DNA of 64,000 bases from Burkholderiaceae bacterium (GTDB taxonomy: Bacteria; Pseudomonadota; Gammaproteobacteria; Burkholderiales; Burkholderiaceae_C). Where the stretch lies: assembly GCA_026125795.1 (NCBI GenBank), contig JAHCKM010000001.1, forward strand, positions 124,001 to 188,000, written 5' to 3'. This document shows, piece by piece, positions 35,540 through 43,855 of this stretch. Position numbers and translations under genes: made by a program. The notes beneath the pieces were generated by a model. The model was not told where the DNA came from and did no database searches. It saw nothing but the letters and a program-made list of their open reading frames with translations. Each line of letters opens with the position of its first letter. Position 1 is the stretch's first letter.

Positions 35540-35866
35540 ATGACCTCGTTGGACGATCCGGATCCGGGTGACCGCGCGGAGCTGATCCGCGTCTCCGGCC
35601 GCGTGCAAGGCGTCGGCTTTCGCGCCAGCGCGCAGGACCTCGCGCTGCAGTACGGCCTGCGCGGCTGGGTCGCCAATGTCGGCCGCGACGTGGTGATTCA
35701 CGCATGCGGACCGGCCGGGCGGCTCGAGGCTTTTGTGCGCGCGCTGCGCGACGACATCGGAGCGCCGGCGCGCGTCGACCGACTGCGGCGTGAGCCGGCC
35801 GAGCTTCTGCCGCGCGGCGCGACGTTTGTGATCGCCCCCACCGACACGCCGCTGGCACGCCGGTGA
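35540..35866 (+). CDS. acylphosphatase
   Basis: 108 aa. Signature GRVQGVGFRA with catalytic Arg28, and GWVANV with Asn46, the two residues that bind the acyl phosphate. It hydrolyses acyl-phosphate bonds. The C-terminal part (ARVDRLRREPAELLPRGATF) is unlike short acylphosphatases and recalls the N-terminal acylphosphatase domain of the hydrogenase maturation protein HypF. No zinc-finger or other HypF domain follows. Confidence 0.85.
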   Translation: MTSLDDPDPGDRAELIRVSGRVQGVGFRASAQDLALQYGLRGWVANVGRDVVIHACGPAGRLEAFVRALRDDIGAPARVDRLRREPAELLPRGATFVIAPTDTPLARR

Positions 35867-35915
35867 CCCACACGCCAGGTGCTCGACCGGTGGGGCCTGG
35901 GCTGGAACCGCGGGG

Positions 35916-37058
35916 CTAACGCACCGTTTCCCACCACGCGCTGGAGGCGAACGGCAGGTCCGCGTCGACCGTCTCGCCGATGCGCGGCGTCAACACGTCG
36001 AGCTGCAGCGCACGCGCGGCGGCGAGCGTGCGGCGGATCGGCTCGTCCCAGGCGTGGAACGCCAGGTTGAACGTGGCCCAGTGCACCGGAAGGACTCTCT
36101 TCGCGCCCACCTCCTTGGCGGCGCGCACCGCGTCTTCGGCGCTCATGTGGATGTCGAGCCACGGCGCGCCGGGGCCGTACGCGCCGATCTTCATGAACGC
36201 GAGGTCGAACGGGCCCCATTGCGCGCCGATCTTGCTGAAGTGATCGGAGTAGCCGGTGTCGCCGCTCACGTAGAACCGATGCCGGGCGCCGAGCACGGCC
36301 CATGAGGTCCACAGCGTCTGGTTGCCGCCGCCCAGGCGGCGCCCCGAATAGTGACGCGACGGCGTCGACACGATGCGCACACCACCGAGCGCGTGTTCCT
36401 GGTTCCACTCCAGCTCGCGAAATCGCTCCGGCGCGACGCCCCAGCGCTCGAGGTGCGCGCCGATGCCCAGCGGCACGAGAAACAGCGTGCCGTGCTGCGC
36501 GAGGTGCTGCACCGTGCGCATGTCGAGGTGATCGTAGTGGTCGTGCGTGATCAGCACGGCATCGATCCTGGGCAGCTCGGCCAGGGCGATCGGCGGTGGA
36601 TGAAAACGCTTCGGCCCCACGGCGAACGGCGACGCATGGTCGGAGAACACCGGGTCGATCAGCAGCCTGAGGCCATCGATCTCGACGTATGCGCTGGCAT
36701 GCCCGATCCAGAACGCCCGCAGGCCCGCTGCGGGCGATTGCAGGCTCGCCGGCGTCACACGCACCAGGGGCAGCGGCGCCGGCGGTTCACGCACCTCGTC
36801 GCCGCCGAACTGGCCGACGAGCAGGTCGCGCACGTACGACAGCGTGTAAGGTGCAGGCGGCAGCGGGTTGACGAACGCGCCGTCGCGGTGGTGCGGATTG
36901 GCCTGGGCGCGCGCGAGTCGCTCGCCGCTGAGCTGGCCGCCGAACGGCGGCAGCGACTGCACCCACGGTGTTCCGATGGCCGCCACGGCGATCAGTGAGG
37001 CGATGGTGATCCAGATCGCGCGCCCGATGCGGCGCTTCTTCGGTTTGTCGGCGACCAC
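35916..37058 (-). CDS. MBL-fold metallo-hydrolase, NAPE-PLD-like, membrane-anchored
   Basis: 380 aa from a GTG. One N-terminal membrane helix (AIWITIASLIAVAAIGTPWV), then a metallo-beta-lactamase fold with THDHYDHLD (His172, His174, Asp176, His177), PSRHYSGR, SGDTGY and LPVHWATFN. This set is that of the NAPE-phospholipase-D/RomA-like group, which cleaves phosphodiesters. Substrate unknown. Divergent from a tiny conserved gene 20 bp away. Confidence 0.85.
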   Translation of the reverse strand: MVADKPKKRRIGRAIWITIASLIAVAAIGTPWVQSLPPFGGQLSGERLARAQANPHHRDGAFVNPLPPAPYTLSYVRDLLVGQFGGDEVREPPAPLPLVRVTPASLQSPAAGLRAFWIGHASAYVEIDGLRLLIDPVFSDHASPFAVGPKRFHPPPIALAELPRIDAVLITHDHYDHLDMRTVQHLAQHGTLFLVPLGIGAHLERWGVAPERFRELEWNQEHALGGVRIVSTPSRHYSGRRLGGGNQTLWTSWAVLGARHRFYVSGDTGYSDHFSKIGAQWGPFDLAFMKIGAYGPGAPWLDIHMSAEDAVRAAKEVGAKRVLPVHWATFNLAFHAWDEPIRRTLAAARALQLDVLTPRIGETVDADLPFASSAWWETVR

Positions 37059-37078
37059 GCCCCGAGTATGCTCGACGC

Positions 37079-37279
37079 ATGACCCGCGACGACTGGCTCG
37101 ATCAGTTCAGCGACGAGTTGATCAAGCTGCGGCCGCACGTGTCGCACCGGCTGGCGCGCACGCTGGCGTTGCAGGCCTATGCCGCCGATGCGCACCCGCG
37201 GACCGCGGCGCGCGACTACCACGCGCGGCAGTCAGCGGCGGCGCCGGTTGCGGCGGCCAAACGCACCAAGCGCGGCTGA
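37079..37279 (+). CDS. small conserved protein of unknown function
   Basis: 66 aa. Start MTRDDWLDQFSDELIKLRPH, a mixed acidic/aromatic helix, then HVSHRLARTLALQAY and a Lys/Arg/Ala-rich tail. No recognised domain. Divergent from the MBL-fold gene and in good coding frame with an ATG. Likely soluble. Confidence 0.5.
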   Translation: MTRDDWLDQFSDELIKLRPHVSHRLARTLALQAYAADAHPRTAARDYHARQSAAAPVAAAKRTKRG

Positions 37280-37319
37280 GGCAGGACCGGAAAGCGCGCC
37301 TTGCCGGCGGCGCTGAAGG

Positions 37320-37646
37320 TCACAGCGCCTGCGCGCGTCCGTTGGCGGTGGGCGTCAGCGGGTCGAGCCAGGCCGGCGCACCGGCGCGCACGCAGGCCGC
37401 AATGGTGGCGTAGCCCGGACCATCGCTGACCACCGGCAACAGTTGCACGCCCGCCGGCGGACTGACCGCCCAGCTGGCCATGTAAGCGAGCGCCTCCTGT
37501 TGTGACGGAAACGTCACCGCAGCGGGCTGGCCGACCGAATCCACCTTGGACCAATAGCCGCGGCCTTGCGCGCTGCCGAGGTACACGCCGAACTTCGGAT
37601 GCACGATCAGGTAGTGAACCTTGCTGAGCGGATTGGAGTGCGCCAT
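37320..37646 (-). CDS. hypothetical protein
   Basis: 108 aa from the ATG at 37646. Pattern HYLIVHPKFGVYLGSAQGRGYWSKV then VTFPSQQEALAYMASW suggests a small domain that ends in a helix, reminiscent of short proteins of unknown function in Burkholderiales. No catalytic motif. Convergent with the small gene at 37079. Confidence 0.5.
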   Translation of the reverse strand: MAHSNPLSKVHYLIVHPKFGVYLGSAQGRGYWSKVDSVGQPAAVTFPSQQEALAYMASWAVSPPAGVQLLPVVSDGPGYATIAACVRAGAPAWLDPLTPTANGRAQAL

Positions 37647-37836
37647 GGCAGGTGGCTCCGATGTACTGCAGGGCAGCAAGACTAGCGGCGTGTGCCGCGC
37701 CCGCCATACCCCACGGTCCCGCGCCGCGCGCCTTTGTTCACGCGAAGGCGCGCGGCGGCGTATCCCTAGAAGCACAGCCCATCACCCTCGCCGTGGGGAT
37801 GGTCAGCGCAACGCGCTTGGCCGATCCTTGGCACCC

Positions 37837-38067
37837 ATGGAAAGGATGCTGCGCTGGTTCACGCAAGGGGTGCATCATCTCTACACCGGCCGTGCGGAGC
37901 CCGATGCGCGGCCGACATTCGAGCGCGTCGACAGCGGGCGCCTCGGTGCCGGTGGCTTCCATGCGTCGGCCTCGATGGGCCTGCACGACGACTTTGCCGA
38001 AACGATGCCGGCCTACGTGCCGTCGCAGCCGCGCCACGGCGAGCCGCGCGGCCGCAGCTTTGCCTGA
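37837..38067 (+). CDS. small hypothetical protein
   Basis: 76 aa, MERMLRWFTQGVHHLYTGRA, then a Gly/Ser/Ala-rich stretch and a basic C terminus. No good ribosome-binding site and no recognised domain. Supported only by coding-like composition and by having no better gene on either strand here. Confidence 0.35.
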   Translation: MERMLRWFTQGVHHLYTGRAEPDARPTFERVDSGRLGAGGFHASASMGLHDDFAETMPAYVPSQPRHGEPRGRSFA

Positions 38068-38165
38068 CCGGCCGCCGCGTCGCGTGCGCGGCGCCGGTGG
38101 TCCGTCCGTCCGGATGCGCAAGTTGCGTGGTACTGCATCAGGTCGCAGCACGCGAGGTGCACGCA

Positions 38166-38969
38166 ATGGCTTCCGGGTCCGCCTCCGACGACCGCTGGGA
38201 ACGCGGCGATCCCTACGAACGTTACATCGGCCGCTGGAGCCGGCGTGTGGCGCCGCGCTTTCTGTCGTGGCTCGCTGCCGCGCCTGATCTGCGCTGGCTC
38301 GACGTCGGATGCGGCACCGGCGCGTTGACCGCCGCCATCCTCGACCACGCGCAGCCGAAGTCCGTGAGCGCGGTCGAACCGTCGGATGGCTTTCTTGCCA
38401 CCGCCGCGCAGCGCCTTGGTGCGCGAGCGCAGTTGCAGAAAGGCAGCGCGGCACAGATGCCGCTGCCGGATGCGTCGATGGACGTCACGGTGTCGGGCCT
38501 GGTGCTCAACTTCACGCCCGAGCCGCCGCTCGCGCTGGCCGAAATGGCACGCGTGACCGCCCCCGGGGGCACGATAGCCGCATACGTGTGGGACTATGCG
38601 GACGGGATGCAGCTGATCCGTCGTTTCTGGGACGCGGCACGTGCCCTCGACGACAAGGCGGCAGCGCTCGACGAAGCCCTGCGCTTCCCGCTGTGTCGGC
38701 CCGAGGCGCTCGCGGCGCTGTTCGAAGCGACGGGCTTGCACCGGGTGCAGACCGGTGCGCTCGAGATCGAAACCCGCTTCGTCGACTTTGACGACTGCTG
38801 GCAGCCGTTCCTCGGTGGGCAGGGTCCTGCCCCGGCCTACGTGGCCACACTCGACGAAGCGGCTCGAGCTCGCCTGCGCGCGGAGTTGCGCACGCGGATG
38901 CCGGCGCGGCCCGACGGCTCGATCGTGCTCAGCGCGCGGGCGTGGTCGGTGCGCGGCAGGCGCCCCTGA
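38166..38969 (+). CDS. class I SAM-dependent methyltransferase
   Basis: 267 aa. Motif I LRWLDVGCGTGALTAAILD, acidic post-I SAVEPSDGFLATAA, and motif LPDASMDVTVSGLVLNFTPE followed by EMARVTAPGGTIAAYVWDYADG. The UbiE/COQ5-like Methyltransf_11 pattern with the VWDYADGMQLIRRFWDAA insert is typical of small-molecule methyltransferases of unknown substrate. Confidence 0.82.
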   Translation: MASGSASDDRWERGDPYERYIGRWSRRVAPRFLSWLAAAPDLRWLDVGCGTGALTAAILDHAQPKSVSAVEPSDGFLATAAQRLGARAQLQKGSAAQMPLPDASMDVTVSGLVLNFTPEPPLALAEMARVTAPGGTIAAYVWDYADGMQLIRRFWDAARALDDKAAALDEALRFPLCRPEALAALFEATGLHRVQTGALEIETRFVDFDDCWQPFLGGQGPAPAYVATLDEAARARLRAELRTRMPARPDGSIVLSARAWSVRGRRP

Positions 38970-38981
38970 AAAGGCGCCGCT

Positions 38982-39698
38982 TCAGGCCGGCACCGGCCGC
39001 GGCGGGATGTTGAGCCCGCGCATCACCGCCGGACGCGCCTTGAAGGAACCCAGCACGCGCGTGACATGGGGAAATTCGGCGATGCGCACCAGCTCGCCGG
39101 CGCCATAGAAGTTGACCAGGTTGTTGACCCACGGAAAGGTGGCAATGTCCGCGATCGTGAACTCGTCGCCCATGATCCACGCACGGTCGGCGAGCTGCTG
39201 CTCAAGCACCGCGAGCAGGCGCGCCGACTCGGCCACGTAACGATCGCGCGGGCGCTTGTCCTCGTAGTCCTTGCCGGCAAACTTGTGGAAGAAGCCCACC
39301 TGGCCGAACATCGGACCAATGCCGCTCATCTGGAACATCAGCCACTGGATCGCCTGCCAGCGCTGCGCGGGGTCGCGCGGCATCAGTGTGCCCCCGGCCT
39401 TGTCGGAGAGGTAGAGCAGGATCGCGCCGGACTCCCACAACGGCAGCGGCCGCCCGCCCGGTCCGTTGGGATCGATGATCGCCGGGATCTTTTGGTTCGG
39501 GTTGAGCGACCGAAACTCCGGTGACCTCTGGTCGCCGCTGTCAAAGCTGACCCGGTGCGCCTCGTATGGAAGCCCGGTTTCTTCCAGCATGATCGACACC
39601 TTCACGCCGTTCGGTGTGGGCAGCGAATAGAGCTGGATGCGGTCGGGGTGCCGGGCGGGCCACTTCTTCGTGATGGCAAACGCGGAGAGGTCGGTCAT
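38982..39698 (-). CDS. glutathione S-transferase, Nu class (YfcG/YghU-like)
   Basis: 238 aa. Thioredoxin-fold N-terminal half with LYSLPTPNGVKVSIMLEETG, the TPNG turn that marks the Nu class whose members act as disulfide-bond reductases with glutathione. NPNQKIPAI holds the cis-proline, WESGAILLYLSDK binds the gamma-glutamyl part. The helical half has FTIADIATFPWVNN. Convergent with the methyltransferase gene, 12 bp between the stops. Confidence 0.9.
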   Translation of the reverse strand: MTDLSAFAITKKWPARHPDRIQLYSLPTPNGVKVSIMLEETGLPYEAHRVSFDSGDQRSPEFRSLNPNQKIPAIIDPNGPGGRPLPLWESGAILLYLSDKAGGTLMPRDPAQRWQAIQWLMFQMSGIGPMFGQVGFFHKFAGKDYEDKRPRDRYVAESARLLAVLEQQLADRAWIMGDEFTIADIATFPWVNNLVNFYGAGELVRIAEFPHVTRVLGSFKARPAVMRGLNIPPRPVPA

Positions 39699-39895
39699 GT
39701 GCAGCGTGGATGATCAGTCGGCCGCCATTGTCGTGTGGGCGGCGGCGCGCGCGGCACGGACCGGCTTTGGCCTCGGCGCGCGTGGGGCGGCAATCGCCCG
39801 AACAAGCGCGCCGCCTCGCACCTGATCGCACGATGGTGCGCGCGCGCCGTGATCGAGACTGGCGCCGGTTGTTGCTGCCCGGTTGTCGTCGCGCC

Positions 39896-40408
39896 ATGTC
39901 GTCGGAGTTGTTGTGGATCCACGCCAGCGGCGTGTGCGCATTGGCACTGAACGTCGTGGCGCTGGTGCACACCTGCGAGAAAGCGTTGCGCATCCAGTCG
40001 GGACTGGCCGGCGTGATCTGGGCGCTGAACAACCTGCTGCTGGGCGCGCACACCGCGGCGGCGTTGAGTCTGGTGAGCGCGAGCCGCACCGCCACGTCGG
40101 CCATCACCCTGAGCGCGCGTGAGGGCGTCCGCCGCACGGTGTTCTGCGGATTTCTGCTCCTCACGCTGGTGATCGGCGCCCTCACATGGCACGGCTGGCC
40201 GTCGCTCCTGATGGTGTTGGCGTCGGTGCTGTCGACGTTCGCGGTCTTCTACCTGCGCGCCCGCGCGTTGCGTCTGACGATGCTGCTGGTGTCGGCGCTG
40301 TGGATGTACAACGCCTGGCTGTACGACTCGTGGGAGCAGATGGTGGCCAACGTGGCCACCGCGGCTGCCGCGTTGTACGGTGCGCGCCGCACGGCGGGCG
40401 GAGCGTGA
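39896..40408 (+). CDS. YgjV-family inner-membrane protein
   Basis: 170 aa with six likely membrane helices. ALNNLLLGAHTAAALSLVSASR and the SAREGVRRTVF loop match the YgjV family of unknown function. Start ATG at 39896 was chosen because the first helix follows directly. Confidence 0.65.
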   Translation: MSSELLWIHASGVCALALNVVALVHTCEKALRIQSGLAGVIWALNNLLLGAHTAAALSLVSASRTATSAITLSAREGVRRTVFCGFLLLTLVIGALTWHGWPSLLMVLASVLSTFAVFYLRARALRLTMLLVSALWMYNAWLYDSWEQMVANVATAAAALYGARRTAGGA

Positions 40409-40573
40409 CGCAACTGCCGCTCGGCCGCGTCGCCTGAGGTCCTCGGCATTTTGCATCGACCTTGCGCGAACACTGCCGGTACCAGGCTTCGTCGAACCGA
40501 CATGCTCCAATGCGGACCGCGCCTCAGGCAGCGCGGTCTGCCGGGCGGCGTCGTTTCGTCTGTGTCTCGCGCC

Positions 40574-41149
40574 ATGGCCCGCATCGATCTGAAGTCCGCA
40601 CCCAACCTGCTGCTCACCGATCGGCTGCGGCTGGAAACGCCGCGCATCGAGCATGCCGAGGCTTTTGCCGCCGGCGTGCAGGCGTCGATGCACACGTTGG
40701 CCTACGTCGTGTGGGGCGCCAGGCCGCGCGACGTCGAATGGGCACGGCACTTCTGCGATGGCGATTCGCGCAGCGTGGCGGCGGGCGAAGATTTGGTGTA
40801 CCACGTGTTCGAGCGCGCCGGCGGTGCGTGGGTCGGCCGCATCGACGTGCACACCATCTCGTTCGACGACGCACGCGGCGAGATCGGTTACGTGGGCGAT
40901 GCGCGCCTGGCCGGCCGCGGCCTGATGCGCGAGGCCGCGCTGGCCGTCATCGGCCTGTGCTTCGACCTCGGCTTTCAGCGCATCGAGGCGTTGAGCGACG
41001 TGCGCAACACCCGCGCGCTGCACTTTGCCGAGGCGCTGGGCATGCAGCGCGAGGGCACGCTGCACCGCCACGAACGCGACCCGCAGGGTCGCATGTGCGA
41101 CCAGGCGATCTACGCCGCGTTCAACGAGGGGCCCACCCGCGAGCCCTAG
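40574..41149 (+). CDS. GNAT-family N-acetyltransferase (RimJ-like)
   Basis: 191 aa from the ATG at 40574. RimJ/RimL layout: LLLTDRLRLETPRIEHAEAF at the start, GRIDVHTISFDDARGEIGYV, acetyl-CoA loop DARLAGRGLMREAALAVIG and RIEALSDVRNTRALHFAEAL. Transfers acetyl groups to N termini or small amines. Target unknown. Confidence 0.82.
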   Translation: MARIDLKSAPNLLLTDRLRLETPRIEHAEAFAAGVQASMHTLAYVVWGARPRDVEWARHFCDGDSRSVAAGEDLVYHVFERAGGAWVGRIDVHTISFDDARGEIGYVGDARLAGRGLMREAALAVIGLCFDLGFQRIEALSDVRNTRALHFAEALGMQREGTLHRHERDPQGRMCDQAIYAAFNEGPTREP

Positions 41150-41159
41150 CGGCCCGCGG

Positions 41160-41834
41160 CTATGGCACCGGCAACCGATTGAGCTCCGACCACCCGGTCC
41201 ACAGGATCTGGATGCCGAGGCACAGCAAGACGAACGCCATCAGCCGCGTCATCACCAGCGCGCCCACTTCACCCAGGCGCGACATCAAGCGCGCGGCGTT
41301 GCGGTAGACGAGGTAGATCACCGCCACCGTCAGCGTCGCGCCAAGCACCGCGATGCCCGCGCCCACCACGTACAGCGCCGGCTGCCGCGGCAGCCCGGCA
41401 CCGATGGCGATCGCGGCGGCGATGGTGCCGGGTCCGGTGGTGAGCGGAAAGGTCAGCGGGAAGAAGCTGCGCTTGACCACCTCGGCGCGCGACATCGCAA
41501 TGGCCTGGCTGCGCTTGACGGCGGCACGTACCTCGTCGTCATCGTGGTGGTTGAGCATGCGCCAGCCCGATGCAGCCACGAGCAGCCCGCCGCCGATGCG
41601 CACGATCGGCAGCGAGATGCCGAACAGATCGAGCACGTAGGTGCCGATGAGCAGCGAGCCCACGAGGATGACCCAGCAATTGATCGCCACCTGCCGCGCC
41701 AGCGGGCCGGTGTCGGCCGGATCGGGGCCGGCGGTCATCGAGAACACCGGCGCCCCGGCCAGCGGGTTGATGATCGGCAGCAGCGTTACCGGCACCAACA
41801 CCAGCGACTGCAGGAACTCGGTGGGCGTGGGCAT
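41160..41834 (-). CDS. MarC-family integral membrane protein
   Basis: 224 aa, six hydrophobic helices. MarC family marks: LLPIINPLAGAPVFSMTAG at the start, FFPLTFPLTTGPGTIAAAI in the middle. Function unknown in general; not a multidrug pump despite the name. The ATG at 41834 was preferred over an upstream start that lies inside a mosaic repeat. Confidence 0.85.
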   Translation of the reverse strand: MPTPTEFLQSLVLVPVTLLPIINPLAGAPVFSMTAGPDPADTGPLARQVAINCWVILVGSLLIGTYVLDLFGISLPIVRIGGGLLVAASGWRMLNHHDDDEVRAAVKRSQAIAMSRAEVVKRSFFPLTFPLTTGPGTIAAAIAIGAGLPRQPALYVVGAGIAVLGATLTVAVIYLVYRNAARLMSRLGEVGALVMTRLMAFVLLCLGIQILWTGWSELNRLPVP

Positions 41835-41844
41835 GTCAGCGGCG

Positions 41845-41912
41845 CCCGGCCGCCCGAAGCCGCTGACGCTCCCCCTCGGGGGGCAACGAGCATAACGAGC
41901 GTGGGGGCACAT
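41845..41912. repeat. mosaic palindromic repeat upstream of marC-like gene
   Basis: CGCCCGGCCGCCCGAAG, an inverted CAGCGGC...GCCGCTG pair, GCTCCCCCTCGGGGGG (shared with 31212-31227) and the closing module CGAGCGTGGGGGC. This copy lies on the 5' side of a gene, unlike most others here. Confidence 0.75.
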
Positions 41913-42033
41913 TCATGCGCGGCAGTGTAGGCGTGCGTAGGACAACGCCGACAGCGCATCGCGCCAACGGACGATTCGTCCGGACTTTGGCCACGGCCTA
42001 AGCTCGGGTCACTTCAACGAAGGAGAGCCAGCC

Positions 42034-42228
42034 ATGGCAGACGATCTGACCCGCCGCGGCGGACAGGACCGCGGGCGCATCAACATCCACCAGGAGCACG
42101 AGGTGCGCGACTGGGCGGCTCGCTTCGGCGTCACCAAGGACCAGTTGAAGGCGGCGGTGCAGGCCGTGGGCGACCGCGTCGACGAGGTCGAGCGCCATCT
42201 GCGCGCCGTGGCGGCCAGCGCGAGCTGA
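42034..42228 (+). CDS. DUF3606 protein
   Basis: 64 aa with GAAGGAG upstream of the ATG. Sequence DDLTRRGGQDRGRINIHQEH followed by EVRDWAARFGVTKDQLKAAV is the DUF3606 signature, a small helical domain of unknown function frequent in Burkholderiales and rhizobia. 21 bp before the ku gene, so probably co-transcribed. Confidence 0.88.
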   Translation: MADDLTRRGGQDRGRINIHQEHEVRDWAARFGVTKDQLKAAVQAVGDRVDEVERHLRAVAASAS

Positions 42229-42249
42229 TGCGCCGGCGGAGTCGATGCG

Positions 42250-43107
42250 ATGCCGCGTGCGGTCTGGAAAGGCGCGATCGCCTTCGGCCTCGTGCACATC
42301 CCGGTGGCGCTGTATCCGGCGTCGCAGGAGACCGAGGTCGACTTCGACTGGCTCGACAAGCGCTCGATGGACCCGGTGGGCTACAAGCGCATCAACAAGC
42401 GCACCGGCAAGGAGATCGGCAAGGAGCAGATCGTCAAAGGCGTCAAGCACGACAACGGGCGGTACGTGGTGCTGAGCGACGACGAGATCCGCGAGGCCTA
42501 TCCGAAAACCACGCAGACGATCGAGATCGAGTCGTTCGTGCCGGCGGGCGACATCTCGTTCGTGTACCTGGAGCGACCGTACTACCTGGAGCCGGCCAGC
42601 CGCGCCGAGAAGGTGTATGCGCTGTTGCGCGAGGCGATGTCGCGCGCTGCGCTGGTGGGCATCGCGCGCATCGTGATGCACAACAAGGAGCATCTGGTGG
42701 CGTTGCTGCCGGCTGGACCCGCGCTGATGCTGGGCACGCTGCGCTGGGCCAACGAGATCCGGCCGGTCGAGCCGCTCAACCTGCCGTCGGCGGGCAGCGG
42801 CCAGCTCAAGGATGCCGAACTGCAGATGGCCGGCGAGCTGATCCGCAAGATGGCCGGCAGCTGGAAGCCCGAACGGTTCGCCGACCGGTTCTCCGATGCC
42901 ATTCGCAAGCTGGTAGCACGCAAAGCCACCGCCGGCCAGGCCAAGGCGGTGCAGCCGCTGGAGGAGGCGCCGGCGGAGGCCACCAACGTCATCGACTTGA
43001 CCGAACTGCTGCGCAGCAGCCTGGCCACGCGCCGGCGCGCCGCCTCGAACAGGGTGGCGGCCAAGAAGGCGCGCAAGGGCGCGCCGTCGCGCCGATCGCG
43101 TCAATAG
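42250..43107 (+). CDS. ku: Ku protein, non-homologous end-joining
   Basis: 285 aa, the usual size of bacterial Ku. Start PRAVWKGAIAFGLVHIPVAL, core IEIESFVPAGDISFVYLERPYYLEP, REAMSRAALVGIARIVMHNKEHL, and a Lys/Arg-rich tail (RRRAASNRVAAKKARKGAPS) that extends DNA binding. Ku dimers ring DNA ends and recruit LigD. No ligD is in the window. Confidence 0.95.
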   Translation: MPRAVWKGAIAFGLVHIPVALYPASQETEVDFDWLDKRSMDPVGYKRINKRTGKEIGKEQIVKGVKHDNGRYVVLSDDEIREAYPKTTQTIEIESFVPAGDISFVYLERPYYLEPASRAEKVYALLREAMSRAALVGIARIVMHNKEHLVALLPAGPALMLGTLRWANEIRPVEPLNLPSAGSGQLKDAELQMAGELIRKMAGSWKPERFADRFSDAIRKLVARKATAGQAKAVQPLEEAPAEATNVIDLTELLRSSLATRRRAASNRVAAKKARKGAPSRRSRQ

Positions 43108-43227
43108 TCACGCGGGTGCCTGCGGCGCAGGAGACAGTTGCAAGCGCTGCGCAGCGCGTTAACAACGACCGCTTTCGCGCCGCCTGGCATCCGTAAGCTG
43201 GCTTCAAGCAATCCACAAGGATGTGCC

Positions 43228-43848
43228 ATGGCCAGCAGTCCACTGGGCCGCAAGGGCCCATCACGCCGGACGCCGTTGAAAGACCGGCGTGCGGCGCCCG
43301 ATGCGGCGCAGAGTTCGCTGCGCAAGCTCAAAGGCGCGCTCAACCGCCCGATCGGCCTGCAGCGACGCGACGGCAAGCTGTGCGTGGTGCTGGCCGAGCG
43401 CCGGCGCTCCCGCCCGGCCGACGAAGAGCCGTCGATCGCCCTGCTGTGCGTCGAGCTGAGCGCCCGGCTGCTGGCCCACGAGGCCAATGAAGCGGCGCAG
43501 ACGATGCGCCACTTGATTCTGGTGCACGACGCGCTCGAGCGCAAAAGCTGGCTCGGTCTCGAGACGCTGTCGAGTCTGGTGCTGGCCAGGGCGATCGAGC
43601 AGGCGTCGGTGCTGGCGCGCGAGGAGCCGTCGCCGCACATGGACATGCTGATCGAGGGGCTGCGACCGCTGCAGGCGGCCGCTGCGCTGCGCGAGCAGCG
43701 CGAGGCGCAGGCGCACGAGATGCGGCTGGGCGACAACGTGGAGGTGTCGGAGTCGGATTACGCCGAGTTCGAAGACGCCGAGCAAGACTGGTCGTCCAGC
43801 GCCACCATGCCGCTCGACCTGGTGCCGCCGCGCGAACGCGACGACTGA
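43228..43848 (+). CDS. hypothetical protein, helical
   Basis: 206 aa from the ATG at 43228 with AAGGA upstream. Basic N terminus (SSPLGRKGPSRRTPLKDRRA), predicted helical middle (ALLCVELSARLLAHEANEAA, QTMRHLILVHDALERKSWLG) and an acidic C terminus. No motif recognised. Lies behind ku with a 120-bp gap, so a role in DNA-end repair is possible by location only. Confidence 0.6.
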   Translation: MASSPLGRKGPSRRTPLKDRRAAPDAAQSSLRKLKGALNRPIGLQRRDGKLCVVLAERRRSRPADEEPSIALLCVELSARLLAHEANEAAQTMRHLILVHDALERKSWLGLETLSSLVLARAIEQASVLAREEPSPHMDMLIEGLRPLQAAAALREQREAQAHEMRLGDNVEVSESDYAEFEDAEQDWSSSATMPLDLVPPRERDD

Positions 43849-43855
43849 ATCGCGG

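Noticed and set aside
41160-41834. MarC as a multiple-antibiotic-resistance pump
   Set aside because: The name is historical; family members are not established drug transporters, so only the family is given.
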